From: Ectothiorhodospira haloalkaliphila ATCC 51935
Lineage (GTDB): Bacteria; Pseudomonadota; Gammaproteobacteria; Ectothiorhodospirales; Ectothiorhodospiraceae
Length of the DNA stretch: 64,000 nt
Assembly (NCBI RefSeq): GCF_000633935.1
Contig: NZ_KK214998.1
Coordinates: 1,598,411 to 1,662,410, forward strand
Reading direction: 5' to 3'
A program made the translations under genes and the position numbers. Position 1 is the first letter of the stretch; each line of letters starts with the position of its first letter. Positions 56,003-64,000 of this stretch are shown here, one piece after another. The notes below the pieces were generated by a model, which saw only the letters and a list, made by a program, of their open reading frames with translations, did no database searches and was not told the origin of the DNA.

Positions 56003-56771
56003 GCTGGCGTCGCGGATGGGCCCGGAAACGGTCGCTGTCATGGTGCTGGGCGCCGTGGAACAGCACGGCCCCCACCTGCCCCTGTCCACCGACCTGGATA
56101 TCGGGCTGGGTCTGCTCACCGAGGCCCGCCGGCATTTGCCCGCGGACTTTCCCCTGCTGGTGATGCCTCCCCTGGCGTTGGGCAGCAGCGAGGAACATGG
56201 CGGGTTTCCCGGCACCCTGAGCCTGCCGCCGCAAACTGCGGTGGCGGTGCTCGAGGCCCTGGGCGAGGGGGTGTCCCGGGCGGGCGGTCGACGTCTGGTG
56301 TGGCTGAATGCCCATGGCGGCAATACCGCCATCATGGATCAGGCGGCCCTGGCACTGCGCCGTCGCCATGGGCTGCTGGTGATCAAGGCCACCTATACCC
56401 GTCTGGGCCAGCCTCCGGGCATCGATGCCGATGAATGGCGTCATGGCCTGCACGGGGGTGCCCTGGAAACGGCCCTGATGCGCCATCTGGCCCCGGAGCG
56501 GGTGCGCGAGGACCAGGTACGGGACTTCCCGGGCCGGGGCCAGTACCTGGTGGCGTCCGGCCACCGGTGGCTGGGGCCGGAGGGGGCCGGTGCCTTCGCC
56601 TGGCTTGCCGAGGATCTGCACCCTGATGGGGTCACGGGCGACGCCGCTGCAGGCACCGCCGAACTGGGGGCGCGCATCCTGGGATTTTACGGCGAGCGCC
56701 TGGCGCAACTGCTGCAGGAGGCCGCCAGCCTGCCATGGGACGCCCGGCCCGCCCCGGGCCCGAGGGACTGA
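55959..56771 (+). CDS. Creatininase family amidohydrolase
   Basis: A 270-residue protein starting at the ATG at 55959 with an AGGAG site. The metal-binding motifs are VEQHGPHLPLSTD near residue 33, GSSEEHGGFPGTL, and WLNAHGGN. Besides creatininases, the family includes archaeal ArfB (a deformylase in riboflavin and F420 precursor synthesis) and MftE. The RibD C-terminal-type reductase gene starts 3 bases later, which favours an ArfB-like step (inference). Confidence 0.85.
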   Translation: MHVGQDRWQDLTAPELASRMGPETVAVMVLGAVEQHGPHLPLSTDLDIGLGLLTEARRHLPADFPLLVMPPLALGSSEEHGGFPGTLSLPPQTAVAVLEALGEGVSRAGGRRLVWLNAHGGNTAIMDQAALALRRRHGLLVIKATYTRLGQPPGIDADEWRHGLHGGALETALMRHLAPERVREDQVRDFPGRGQYLVASGHRWLGPEGAGAFAWLAEDLHPDGVTGDAAAGTAELGARILGFYGERLAQLLQEAASLPWDARPAPGPRD

Positions 56772-56774
56772 ACA

Positions 56775-57647
56775 ATGGAGCATCAGATGGCATCGCTGGA
56801 GACACCCGAGTTGGCCTGGTCGCTGATCCTGCAGGTGCGTGACCATGACTGGAGCCGGCAGCCCCGCGGCCTCTGGCACCTCCCCGGCGGGGAGCTGAAG
56901 ATCACCGCTGGCGGGCACTGGCGCAGTCATGCCCTGATCGAACCGGAGGTGGCCCGGATGCTGGACTGCCTTCTCCCCCTGGCGGCCCACGACCGGCCCT
57001 GGGTCGTGGGCCAGCTGGGTCAGAGTCTGGATGGGCGCATCGCCACCCACACCGGAGCCTCGTATTACATCAGCGGCTGGGAGGCGCGGGTGCATCTGCA
57101 CCGTCTGCGGGCCCTGGCGGATGCCGTGCTCGTGGGCGCCGGCACCGCCGCCACCGACCGGCCGCAACTGACGGTGCGCCATGCGCCCGGGACCAGCCCG
57201 GCCCGTGTGGTGCTGGATCCGCGTGGGCGCGTGCCCCATGAGGGCCCCCTGTTCGAGGCGGCTGCGGATGCCGCGACGCCGCCCACCCTGTTGCTGCTGG
57301 GAAATGATGTGGGCCCGATGCCGGATCTGCCTGCCCATGTGCGCTGCCTGCACCTGGAAACGGACGAGGCCACGGGGCGCATCTGTCCCCAGCAGGTGCT
57401 GAACTGCCTGGCCCAGGCGGGCTATCGGCGGGTGCTGGTGGAAGGCGGCGGCGTGACCGTGTCACGGTTTCTTGAGGCGGGGTTGCTGGACCGGCTGCAT
57501 CTGCTGGTGGCGCCCATGGTGATCGGCTCCGGACGGCCGGGGCTGTCGCTGCCGCCCATCGACACCCTGGATCAGGCGCTGAGGCCCCGGGTGCGTCGCT
57601 TCACCTGTGGCGAGGACACCCTGTTCGACGTGGATCTCAGGGGCTGA
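56775..57647 (+). CDS. RibD C-terminal-type reductase with N-terminal extension
   Basis: A 290-residue protein. From about residue 77 it is a RibD C-terminal (dihydrofolate reductase-fold) domain: VVGQLGQSLDGRIATHTG, ADAVLVGAGTAATDRPQLT and VLVEGGGVTVSRFLEAGLLD. The first 75 residues are unrelated to the RibD deaminase domain and lack its HAE and PCxxC motifs. Such stand-alone domains include archaeal ArfC, which reduces the ribosylaminopyrimidine product of ArfB. The true substrate here is unknown. Its end overlaps the convergent gene by 11 bp. Confidence 0.87.
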   Translation: MEHQMASLETPELAWSLILQVRDHDWSRQPRGLWHLPGGELKITAGGHWRSHALIEPEVARMLDCLLPLAAHDRPWVVGQLGQSLDGRIATHTGASYYISGWEARVHLHRLRALADAVLVGAGTAATDRPQLTVRHAPGTSPARVVLDPRGRVPHEGPLFEAAADAATPPTLLLLGNDVGPMPDLPAHVRCLHLETDEATGRICPQQVLNCLAQAGYRRVLVEGGGVTVSRFLEAGLLDRLHLLVAPMVIGSGRPGLSLPPIDTLDQALRPRVRRFTCGEDTLFDVDLRG

Positions 57648-59568
57648 TCCCGGGGCGGGCGAAGACATCCCGGTGGCCCACCCACAAGCCCAGATGGCCC
57701 TCCCGCAGCGCCTCGCTCCGGGCCCCGTGCCAGGCAATGATGCGCGCCCGCTCCCCGGGGGCCTGCGCCAGCAGGGCGCCCCGCCAGCCGTCCAGCGTGG
57801 CCACCCCCAGGGTGCGAGCCTCCTCGCTGCCCGCCGGCAGACACCAGGGGCTGGGGCGCTGGTGCACCCGGTAACCCCGGGCCTGCAGGCGCCGGACAAG
57901 ACAGGACGGGGCCTCAGGTCCCAGGGCCGCCCCCAGGCCCTTGTTGCGCCGCTGATGGGCGTGGAACAGGGCTGTTGCCCAGGCATCCTCGGCATCGTCC
58001 TGTCGCCGGCCCTTGGCATCCAGAAAGCCCCGCGAGCCGTCCACCGATAGCGTCAGCAGCAGGGCAGTGCCCCCATGCGCGCAGGCATCCACCAGCTGTG
58101 ACAGCCACCTGGCCGACACCAGATCCAGCAGGGCGGAAGCGGTGACCAGCTGCGTGCCTGCCAGATCCGCAGCCGAAAGATCGGCCAGATCCGCCGTGCG
58201 CACCTGTCGCATCACGTTGCCCCCATGGGCATCATGGGGCGGCGCATCCGCCAGGGCTGCCGCCAGCAGATCCGGATCCTGGTCCCAGAGCGTCCAGTGC
58301 TGTGGTCCGGGTAGCCGGGGTGCCAGGTGGCGCAGGTTGTTGCCGGAGCCGGCCCCCAGGTCCAGGATGGGATGGGGCGCCTCGCAGCGATGTTTCAGCC
58401 AGGCCGCGGCGGCCCGGGTCAGGCGCGGGTGTCGGGCGCGGCTGTCGGCAGCGGCACGCAGGGCCAGCCAGTCGCCGGCAAAGCCCGCATCCCCGAGGCG
58501 GGGCGGCATGTCCAGTGCCACGGCAACCCGTCGGGCCGTTTCCGACCATTCGGGCAGGCGCCCCCGGGCGACCCGCGCCCCGGCGATCAGACGGGCCCGC
58601 AGCGAGGCATCCGTGAGCCAGCGCCGCAGGGCATCGGCCAGGGCCGGGGCGTCATCGGGCGGCACCGCCAGTCCGGCTCCGGGGGGCAGGGTGTCCTCCA
58701 GGGCGCCGCCGGTGGTGGTGATGACCGGCAGGCCCCGGGCCAGTGACTCGGTCACCACCATGCCATAGCCCTCGTAGCGGGAGGGCAACACGAATACCGA
58801 GGCCGCGTCGAAGGCCGCGGCCAGTCTTTCGGCGCCAAGCTCACCGTGCAGGGTGACCCGCCCCCCGAGGCCCAGGGCACGACACTGTCGGCGCAAGCCA
58901 TCCGTCCACGGGGGATCACGATCCGTGGAGCCCACCCAGTGGCAGTGCCAGGGCAGGTCCGTCAGATGATTCAGGGCCTCCAGCAGCACATCATGACCCT
59001 TGCGGGGGGCCAGGTGGGCCACGCAGAGCAGTTGCGGGATGGCCTGCTCCCCAAGGGTCGCATTATCCCGGGCGATGGCGCACAAGGGGGCCGGCGCCAC
59101 CCCTGGTGGTGCCACGTGGATCGATGCCGGCGGCAGGCCCAGTGCCTCCAGGCGCCGGGCGGTGAAATCGCTGGTGACGATGATCCGGCTCACCCGTTCC
59201 AGGGCACGGGTTTCCAGCTCCAGCAACTGATCACGCCGGGCGGGCGCCAGGCCACTTTCATCCCCCAGCGGATGATGCACCAGGGCGGTCAGGTCCAGGC
59301 GGTCCGCGTGGGTGTCGATCACCCCGGGAAAGGCGCCCATGGCGAGACCATCCAGCAGGGCGCGGGAACCCGCTGGCAGGGCTGCCAGGGCCTGATCCAG
59401 CGACCGTCGGGCCGTTTCATCAGGGCCGGGGAAGGCGCCGTCGAGCCCCGTTGGTGTGACGGTCCAGCCCGCCGCTTCCAGCTCCCGGGCCAGATGCCGG
59501 TCGTACAGATAGCCGCCGGTGATCTGCCCGGGATCTCCCGGCACCAGCAGGGTGAGCCGATGATTCAA
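57637..59568 (-). CDS. Fusion of GT4 glycosyltransferase and SAM methyltransferase
   Basis: A 643-residue two-domain protein. Residues 1-370 are a GT-B/GT4 glycosyltransferase: [17 protein letters not shown] at the N-terminus, the [15 protein letters not shown] motif, and [18 protein letters not shown]. Residues about 385-640 are a class I methyltransferase with [17 protein letters not shown] and [14 protein letters not shown]. The fusion implies that one product is both glycosylated and methylated. It overlaps the PTPS-like gene upstream by 4 bp. Confidence 0.87.
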   Translation of the reverse strand: MNHRLTLLVPGDPGQITGGYLYDRHLARELEAAGWTVTPTGLDGAFPGPDETARRSLDQALAALPAGSRALLDGLAMGAFPGVIDTHADRLDLTALVHHPLGDESGLAPARRDQLLELETRALERVSRIIVTSDFTARRLEALGLPPASIHVAPPGVAPAPLCAIARDNATLGEQAIPQLLCVAHLAPRKGHDVLLEALNHLTDLPWHCHWVGSTDRDPPWTDGLRRQCRALGLGGRVTLHGELGAERLAAAFDAASVFVLPSRYEGYGMVVTESLARGLPVITTTGGALEDTLPPGAGLAVPPDDAPALADALRRWLTDASLRARLIAGARVARGRLPEWSETARRVAVALDMPPRLGDAGFAGDWLALRAAADSRARHPRLTRAAAAWLKHRCEAPHPILDLGAGSGNNLRHLAPRLPGPQHWTLWDQDPDLLAAALADAPPHDAHGGNVMRQVRTADLADLSAADLAGTQLVTASALLDLVSARWLSQLVDACAHGGTALLLTLSVDGSRGFLDAKGRRQDDAEDAWATALFHAHQRRNKGLGAALGPEAPSCLVRRLQARGYRVHQRPSPWCLPAGSEEARTLGVATLDGWRGALLAQAPGERARIIAWHGARSEALREGHLGLWVGHRDVFARPGISP

Positions 59569-59963
59569 AGCGGGCCCTCGAAGCCTGCCTGAGCCACATG
59601 GGACTCATGCAGGGTCACCGCCAGGGCAGACAGACCCCGGGCCGAGGCCCCCAGACGTCCCTCGCGGATGGCCACCGCGAGTCGGTCGAAGATCACCCGG
59701 GCCATGAACTCGGTGGTGGTGTTCTGCCCCTGGAAGGCTTCCACCTCGTCCAGGTTGCGATAGTTGAACTCACCCAGGATCTGATGGAGCACCTCGCTCG
59801 CCCGCCCGATGTCCACCACCAGGTTCTCCTCATCCAGTGCCTTGCGCTTGAAGCAGGCATCCACCACGTAGGTGGCGCCGTGCAGGCGCTGGGCCGGTCC
59901 GAAGGTCTCGCCGCTGAAGCTGTGGGCGATCATCATGTGATCTCTTACGTTCACCATGTACAC
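59565..59963 (-). CDS. Divergent 6-pyruvoyl-tetrahydropterin synthase/QueD-like protein
   Basis: A 132-residue protein of the PTPS/QueD (COG0720) family. The first zinc histidine (MMIAHSF) and the LHG histidine are present, but the usual HGH reads HGA. The cysteine before it is absent (FGPAQRLHG), and the catalytic DHHxLN motif reads EFNYRNLD. A glutamate near the C-terminus (LHESHV) is kept. Canonical PTPS or QueD catalysis therefore looks unlikely. It is cotranscribed with the GT-methyltransferase fusion and an oxidoreductase, so it probably makes or binds an unusual pterin-like intermediate (inference). Confidence 0.83.
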   Translation of the reverse strand: MYMVNVRDHMMIAHSFSGETFGPAQRLHGATYVVDACFKRKALDEENLVVDIGRASEVLHQILGEFNYRNLDEVEAFQGQNTTTEFMARVIFDRLAVAIREGRLGASARGLSALAVTLHESHVAQAGFEGPL

Positions 59964-59984
59964 GGGGCTTCTCCTGGAATGTAT

Positions 59985-60986
59985 TCAAGGGTTGGACATC
60001 GCGGCGGGATACCGAATCCGATGACAGAGCACCTGGCCTGCCCCCTCCACCAGCGAGGGCATCACACGAGGCAGGTCAGCAAAATCCGATTCGCCACTGA
60101 TCAACCGGTCCAGCACCGGATCTCGCAGCAGATCCAGTGCCAGGGCCAGGCGGCGGCGATGATCCCAGCGGGTCGCGTGCGATGGCGGCAGTTGGCCCAC
60201 CTGGCTGGAGCGCAGGGTGAGCCGTCGGGCATGGAAGGCCTCGCCCAGGGGCAGGGTGACCGGCGTGTCGCCATACCAGCTCATCTCCAGCACCAGGGCC
60301 TCGTGGCCCGCCAGCTCCAGGGCCCGCACCAGTCCGGCCGGCTGGCCGCTGACGTGGATCACCCGGTCCTGTTCCGAGGGGGCATGCTCCGGGAGGGCGA
60401 AGCTGGCCCCCAGGGCCTGGGCCAGTGGGGCCCGTTCGGCCTGCAGATCCACCAGGGTCACCCGCGTGCCCGGGATGCGTGCCGCCAGGTAGGCCAGCAG
60501 GGCACCCACCACCCCGGCGCCGATGACGCACACCCGATCCCCGGGGCTGATCCCTGCATCCCAGATGCCGTTGATGGCGGTTTCCATGTTGGCCGCCAGC
60601 ACGGCCCGCCCCGGGGGCAGGTCCTCGGGCAGCGAGGTCACCGCCGTGGCAGGCACCTGATAAATATCCTGGTGGGGGTGCAGACAGAAGACCCTCTGGC
60701 CCTCCAGCTCGTCAGGGCCGGCCTCCACCCGGCCCACGCTGGCATAACCGTATTTCACCGGTCCGGGAAAGGCCCCCGCCTGAAAGGGGGCACGCATGCG
60801 CTCATGCTCCGAGGGCGGCACGCGCCCCTGAAACACCAGGGACTCGGTGCCCCGGCTGATGCCGCTGTAGAGTGCCATCACCCGCACCTGGCCGGCGGGC
60901 AGCGGCGGTATTGCCTCCCGGCGCAGCTCTCCCTGACCGGGGCCGGGTATCCAGAAGGCGGTGGCGGCGGCACTGTTGGTGGACAT
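59985..60986 (-). CDS. MDR-superfamily (zinc-type) dehydrogenase
   Basis: A 333-residue medium-chain dehydrogenase/reductase with ALYSGISRGTESLVFQGR, GYASVGRVEAG and a Rossmann motif VIGAGVVGALLAYLAAR. The structural-zinc cysteine quartet is absent, and the catalytic cysteine position looks replaced by serine. The N-terminal SGISRGTE motif recalls BchC-type and related oxidoreductases. It is the first gene of the leftward three-gene group; the substrate is unknown. Confidence 0.82.
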   Translation of the reverse strand: MSTNSAAATAFWIPGPGQGELRREAIPPLPAGQVRVMALYSGISRGTESLVFQGRVPPSEHERMRAPFQAGAFPGPVKYGYASVGRVEAGPDELEGQRVFCLHPHQDIYQVPATAVTSLPEDLPPGRAVLAANMETAINGIWDAGISPGDRVCVIGAGVVGALLAYLAARIPGTRVTLVDLQAERAPLAQALGASFALPEHAPSEQDRVIHVSGQPAGLVRALELAGHEALVLEMSWYGDTPVTLPLGEAFHARRLTLRSSQVGQLPPSHATRWDHRRRLALALDLLRDPVLDRLISGESDFADLPRVMPSLVEGAGQVLCHRIRYPAAMSNP

Positions 60987-61123
60987 GGCGGAATCTTTCG
61001 GCGTCGGCGCCTGTCAGTGGCTTCAGGGGCAGCATAGGCCCGAACGGGCCGGGTGTCTTCCCCCGCATGGGCCTGCCGGCCCGCAGGCATCGGTCAGCAT
61101 CAGGCATCGGGAGCGCGCGCGAC

Positions 61124-61870
61124 GTGGATAAAGCGGCAGAGATATTGAAGGGCAGGGTGGCTGATCCAAAGTCGCCCCCCCGGCGCCTGCTCCCTGATTT
61201 GCTGGTGGCCCTGGGCCTGCTGCTGGCGGGCCTGGCGTGGCTGATGGGTGCGGGGCCGCTGTCCCTGATGGCCGCGACCGGGGCCATCCTGGCCTATACG
61301 CTGCTGGCCCTGCTGCTGCTGAGAGCCTGGTCGGCGCCCTCGGGCGGGTTCGGCTGGCCCAACCGGGTGACCCTGGTGCGCGCCCTCCCGGCCTGTGTGC
61401 TGGCGGGCGCCCTGATGCAGCCGGAGCTGTACCGCGAGCACGGTACGCTGCTGGCCGGTCTGGCCGTGGCGGCCCTGTTGCTGGATGGCCTGGATGGCTG
61501 GCTGGCCCGACGGCTGGACGCCGCCACGGCCTTCGGCGCCCGCTTCGACATGGAACTGGACGCGGCCCTGATCCTGGTGCTGTGCCTGGGGCTGGCCCTG
61601 TCGGGCAAGGTGGGGGCGTGGGTCCTGGCCATCGGCCTGATGCGTTACGCCTTCGTGGCTGCCGGATATTGGGAGCCTCGACTGCAGCAGGCCCTGCCCG
61701 ACAGCCATCGGCGCAAGGCCGTTTGTGTCTGGCAGGTGCTGGCCCTGCTGGCCTGCCTGCCTGGTTTTGTCAGCGGGTCTTTGGCCACCGGGCTGGCGGC
61801 CTCGGCGCTGCTGGCGTTGACGGTATCCTTTGGTCTGGATGTGCGCTGGCTGGTGCGAAGGGTACGGTGA
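61124..61870 (+). CDS. CDP-alcohol phosphatidyltransferase family protein
   Basis: A 248-residue membrane protein with the full signature D(x2)DG(x2)AR(x8)G(x3)D(x3)D, present as DGLDGWLARRLDAATAFG plus ARFDMELD, and about six helices. The family joins CDP-activated lipids to an alcohol headgroup. The GTG at 61124 has GGGAG 10 bases upstream; an ATG at 61067 is the alternative. It is divergent from the MDR dehydrogenase gene, so it may lipid-link a product of the neighbouring pathway (inference). Confidence 0.85.
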   Translation: MDKAAEILKGRVADPKSPPRRLLPDLLVALGLLLAGLAWLMGAGPLSLMAATGAILAYTLLALLLLRAWSAPSGGFGWPNRVTLVRALPACVLAGALMQPELYREHGTLLAGLAVAALLLDGLDGWLARRLDAATAFGARFDMELDAALILVLCLGLALSGKVGAWVLAIGLMRYAFVAAGYWEPRLQQALPDSHRRKAVCVWQVLALLACLPGFVSGSLATGLAASALLALTVSFGLDVRWLVRRVR

Positions 61871-61878
61871 GGTCAGGA

Positions 61879-64000
61879 TCACTCCGTGTCGGTGCCGGAG
61901 TGAATCTGTCTCAGGGTTTCCAGCGCCTGCCCATAGTCAAAGTCGCGAATCTGTCTGACCAGTCGGGCACCCGGTTCTCCAAGCTGGGCGGTGAGTTGCG
62001 CGGAGCAGCTTTCCAGCACTTCATTGGCGCGGGTATCGTTTTCCCTCAGATAGGTCTCCAGCTGCTCCAGGACAGAACCTGGAACCCGTGACAATGAGGT
62101 GGCGTTGGTCATGGAATCAGACATCATCAGTGTGCCCTGAAGGGCATCCACCAAGGCCTGAAGATGGTCGTCCAGTTGTGCCAGTAGCAGGGTGCATTGC
62201 CCCGATTCATCCCCCCCGCGAGCGCCTTTCTCCAGCAACGCGGCCAGGGGCTGGATCCGGGTCGCCCCGAGGGTGCCGGCCACACCCTTGAGACCATGGG
62301 CCTGGCGGGCAAGCAGTGGCAGGTCCCCTGATTCCAGTGACTGCCACATGTCCAGGGCATCGCCGCCGTGCAGCTCGATGAACTGCCTGAGCAGTCTTTG
62401 ATAGCGCTGACCATCCCCGCGCATCATGCGTAGCCCCACCTCGGTGTCCAGCCCCTCCACTTCGGCCAGACGAGCCAGCACCATGGCATGATCATCCGTG
62501 GCTTCAGTGTGAGCCGAGGCAGGGCGTGGCGCCGATGGGGTTGCGTGGACCGCGCACTCCGGCAGCCACTTGAGCAGGGTGGTGTAGAACAGCCTTGGCT
62601 CCACCGGCTTGACGATATGATCGTTCATGCCCGCGGCCAGGCAGCGGGTGCGATCCTCCTGGAAGGCGTTGGCGGTCATGGACAGGATGGGGATATCCTG
62701 TCCATGGGGTAGTGCCCGTATGGCCCGGGTCGCCTGCAGGCCGTCCATGATCGGCATCTGCACGTCCATGATCACCAGATCGAAGACCTCCCCCCGGAAC
62801 CGCTCCAGTGCCTCCGCCCCGTGCCGGGCCACCCGGGTCTCCATGTCCACAGCGTCCAGCAGTCGGCAGGTGACCTCCTGATTGATGAAGTTGTCTTCCG
62901 CCAGCAGCACGCGGCCGCCGCCCCTGGCCTTGAGCAGGCTTTCCAGCATGGCGGTGTCCATGTCACGGGTCGATGACGGACCGGGGTCACTGCAGAGCAG
63001 GGTGGCCAGTGCATCCTGCAGGGATGAACGGGTCACGGGCTTGGGCAGCACCAGGTTGATGCCCGCCGAAGCGGTTTGCTCGTGGGTGAGATCGTTGCCG
63101 TAGGCGGTGACCATGACGAAGTCCGGGCGATGCTTCAGATCCAGGGCCTGGATCTTCTGGGCCGTGGTCAGGCCATCCATGACGGGCATGCGCCAGTCCA
63201 CGATCACCAGGTCATAGGCCCTGTCCTGGCCATCGGCCATGCGGATGGCCTCCACCCCGGCCTCTCCGGAATCGAGACTGTCCACCTGCATGCCCAGATC
63301 CTCCAGCATGTGGGAGAGTATCTCGCGCGCCTCGGTCAGATCGTCGATGATCAGCACGCGCAATCCCCGGAGGGGATGAAAATCCTGGACAGGTTCTGGT
63401 GTCGTGTCCTCTGCGTAGGTGAAGGGCAGGGTCACGGTGAAACGGCTGCCCTTCCCGGGGGTGCTTTTCACCTCGATACGTCCCCCCATCAGTTCGGCCA
63501 GATGCTGGCAGATGGCAAGCCCCAGCCCCGTGCCGCCGAAGCGACGGGTAGTGGAGCTATCCGCCTGTTCAAAGGCCCGAAACAGGCCTGCCAACTGATC
63601 CGGGGCAATGCCGATGCCGGTGTCGCGCACCTCGAAGGACAGCATGATCTGATCGTCCTGGCGCGCCTGGCAGCGTGCCACCAGGGCGACACAGCCCTGT
63701 TCCGTGAATTTGACGGCATTGCTGAGCAGGTTCAGCAGGATCTGCGACAGGCGGTGACTGTCGCCCCGCAGCATGATCGGCAGGTCATCCAGGTCCACCA
63801 CCAGATCCAGGCCCTTGCGGTCCACCTGCTCGGACACGATGTCGCAGATGTTGTCCACCGTGCGGGCCAGTTCAAAGTCGGCGCATTCCAGCCGGATCTT
63901 GCCCGCCTCGATCTTGGACAGGTCGAGGATGTCGTTGATCAGTTGCAGCAGATGCTGGGCCGACTGGGTCAGCTTGCCCAGGTGTGACATTTGGGCGGCG
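61879..64000 (-). CDS. Hybrid sensor histidine kinase with two receivers and Hpt (5' end beyond right edge)
   Basis: The visible 707 residues begin inside the HisKA domain ([18 protein letters not shown]) and end at a normal stop. A HATPase domain follows (N box near [11 protein letters not shown], then [11 protein letters not shown] and [10 protein letters not shown]). Two receivers come next: one with LIIDD and [10 protein letters not shown], the second with LLAEDN and [14 protein letters not shown]-terminal Hpt domain carries the phospho-histidine in QAHGLKG. This is the layout of BarA/EvgS-type phosphorelays. The sensory part lies outside the window, so the signal is unknown. Confidence 0.93.
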   Translation of the reverse strand, partial: AAQMSHLGKLTQSAQHLLQLINDILDLSKIEAGKIRLECADFELARTVDNICDIVSEQVDRKGLDLVVDLDDLPIMLRGDSHRLSQILLNLLSNAVKFTEQGCVALVARCQARQDDQIMLSFEVRDTGIGIAPDQLAGLFRAFEQADSSTTRRFGGTGLGLAICQHLAELMGGRIEVKSTPGKGSRFTVTLPFTYAEDTTPEPVQDFHPLRGLRVLIIDDLTEAREILSHMLEDLGMQVDSLDSGEAGVEAIRMADGQDRAYDLVIVDWRMPVMDGLTTAQKIQALDLKHRPDFVMVTAYGNDLTHEQTASAGINLVLPKPVTRSSLQDALATLLCSDPGPSSTRDMDTAMLESLLKARGGGRVLLAEDNFINQEVTCRLLDAVDMETRVARHGAEALERFRGEVFDLVIMDVQMPIMDGLQATRAIRALPHGQDIPILSMTANAFQEDRTRCLAAGMNDHIVKPVEPRLFYTTLLKWLPECAVHATPSAPRPASAHTEATDDHAMVLARLAEVEGLDTEVGLRMMRGDGQRYQRLLRQFIELHGGDALDMWQSLESGDLPLLARQAHGLKGVAGTLGATRIQPLAALLEKGARGGDESGQCTLLLAQLDDHLQALVDALQGTLMMSDSMTNATSLSRVPGSVLEQLETYLRENDTRANEVLESCSAQLTAQLGEPGARLVRQIRDFDYGQALETLRQIHSGTDTE

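Noticed and set aside
59565-59963. Straight assignment as QueD
   Set aside because: The catalytic cysteine, the DHH histidines and one zinc histidine are missing.

Overview
The window is GC-rich, densely coding chromosomal DNA of a gammaproteobacterium. Gene content and order (pilTU, pyrimidine genes, algH-ruvX, tonB, gshB, pilGHIJ-chpA) match what I recall of the Pseudomonas pil/chp neighbourhood. The octaheme cytochrome, the pyrK-like gene and the opg/pterin-type island suggest a Chromatiales/Ectothiorhodospiraceae-like organism rather than a true Pseudomonas. That placement is an inference from gene content. No tRNA, rRNA, CRISPR array, transposase or prophage gene was seen.

Layout. 0-4.3 kb: nudE (cut by the left edge), yrfG, a TauE/SafE-type membrane protein, and the leftward yggS-proC-yggT-yggU set. 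4.4-8 kb: three consecutive PilT/PilU-type retraction ATPases. 8-16.6 kb: a leftward, mostly overlapping series gshB-apbE-NusG II-Gx transporter-tonB-algH-ruvX-pyrR-pyrB-pyrC'(pyrX)-pyrK-like. The dihydroorotase homologue has lost its metal-binding HxH. 16.8-26.4 kb: the type IV pilus chemosensory (Pil-Chp) operon pilG-pilH-pilI-pilJ-chpA-chpC, with no pilK methyltransferase. 26.4-32.5 kb: rsmE, comM and a membrane glycosyltransferase group (ArnT-like, LPG-synthase-like flippase, ArnC-like). 32.6-35 kb: an octaheme cytochrome with a cytochrome b561-type partner behind an AT-rich palindrome. 35-43.4 kb: a cold-shock gene, tmcA, an ilvGM operon preceded by an apparent translational attenuator with a Val/Leu-rich leader peptide, then an MFS protein, metA and a P-loop ATPase on the other strand. 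43.5-50.2 kb: uup, sprT, an unknown coiled-coil/winged-helix protein, a second cold-shock gene, slyD, rnd and a ChaN-like protein.

50.2-61.9 kb is the most unusual part. A sulfatase-fold membrane protein diverges from opgG-opgH (periplasmic glucans). opgH runs by start/stop overlap into an FkbM methyltransferase, a creatininase-family amidohydrolase and a RibD C-terminal-type reductase. Facing them are a glycosyltransferase-methyltransferase fusion, a PTPS/QueD-like protein lacking its usual catalytic residues, and an MDR oxidoreductase, with a divergent CDP-alcohol phosphatidyltransferase. The combination of creatininase (ArfB-like), RibD-C (ArfC-like) and PTPS suggests a GTP-derived pyrimidine/pterin product that may be glycosylated, methylated and lipid-linked. 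No such pathway is established by the sequence alone. The right edge cuts a hybrid sensor kinase.
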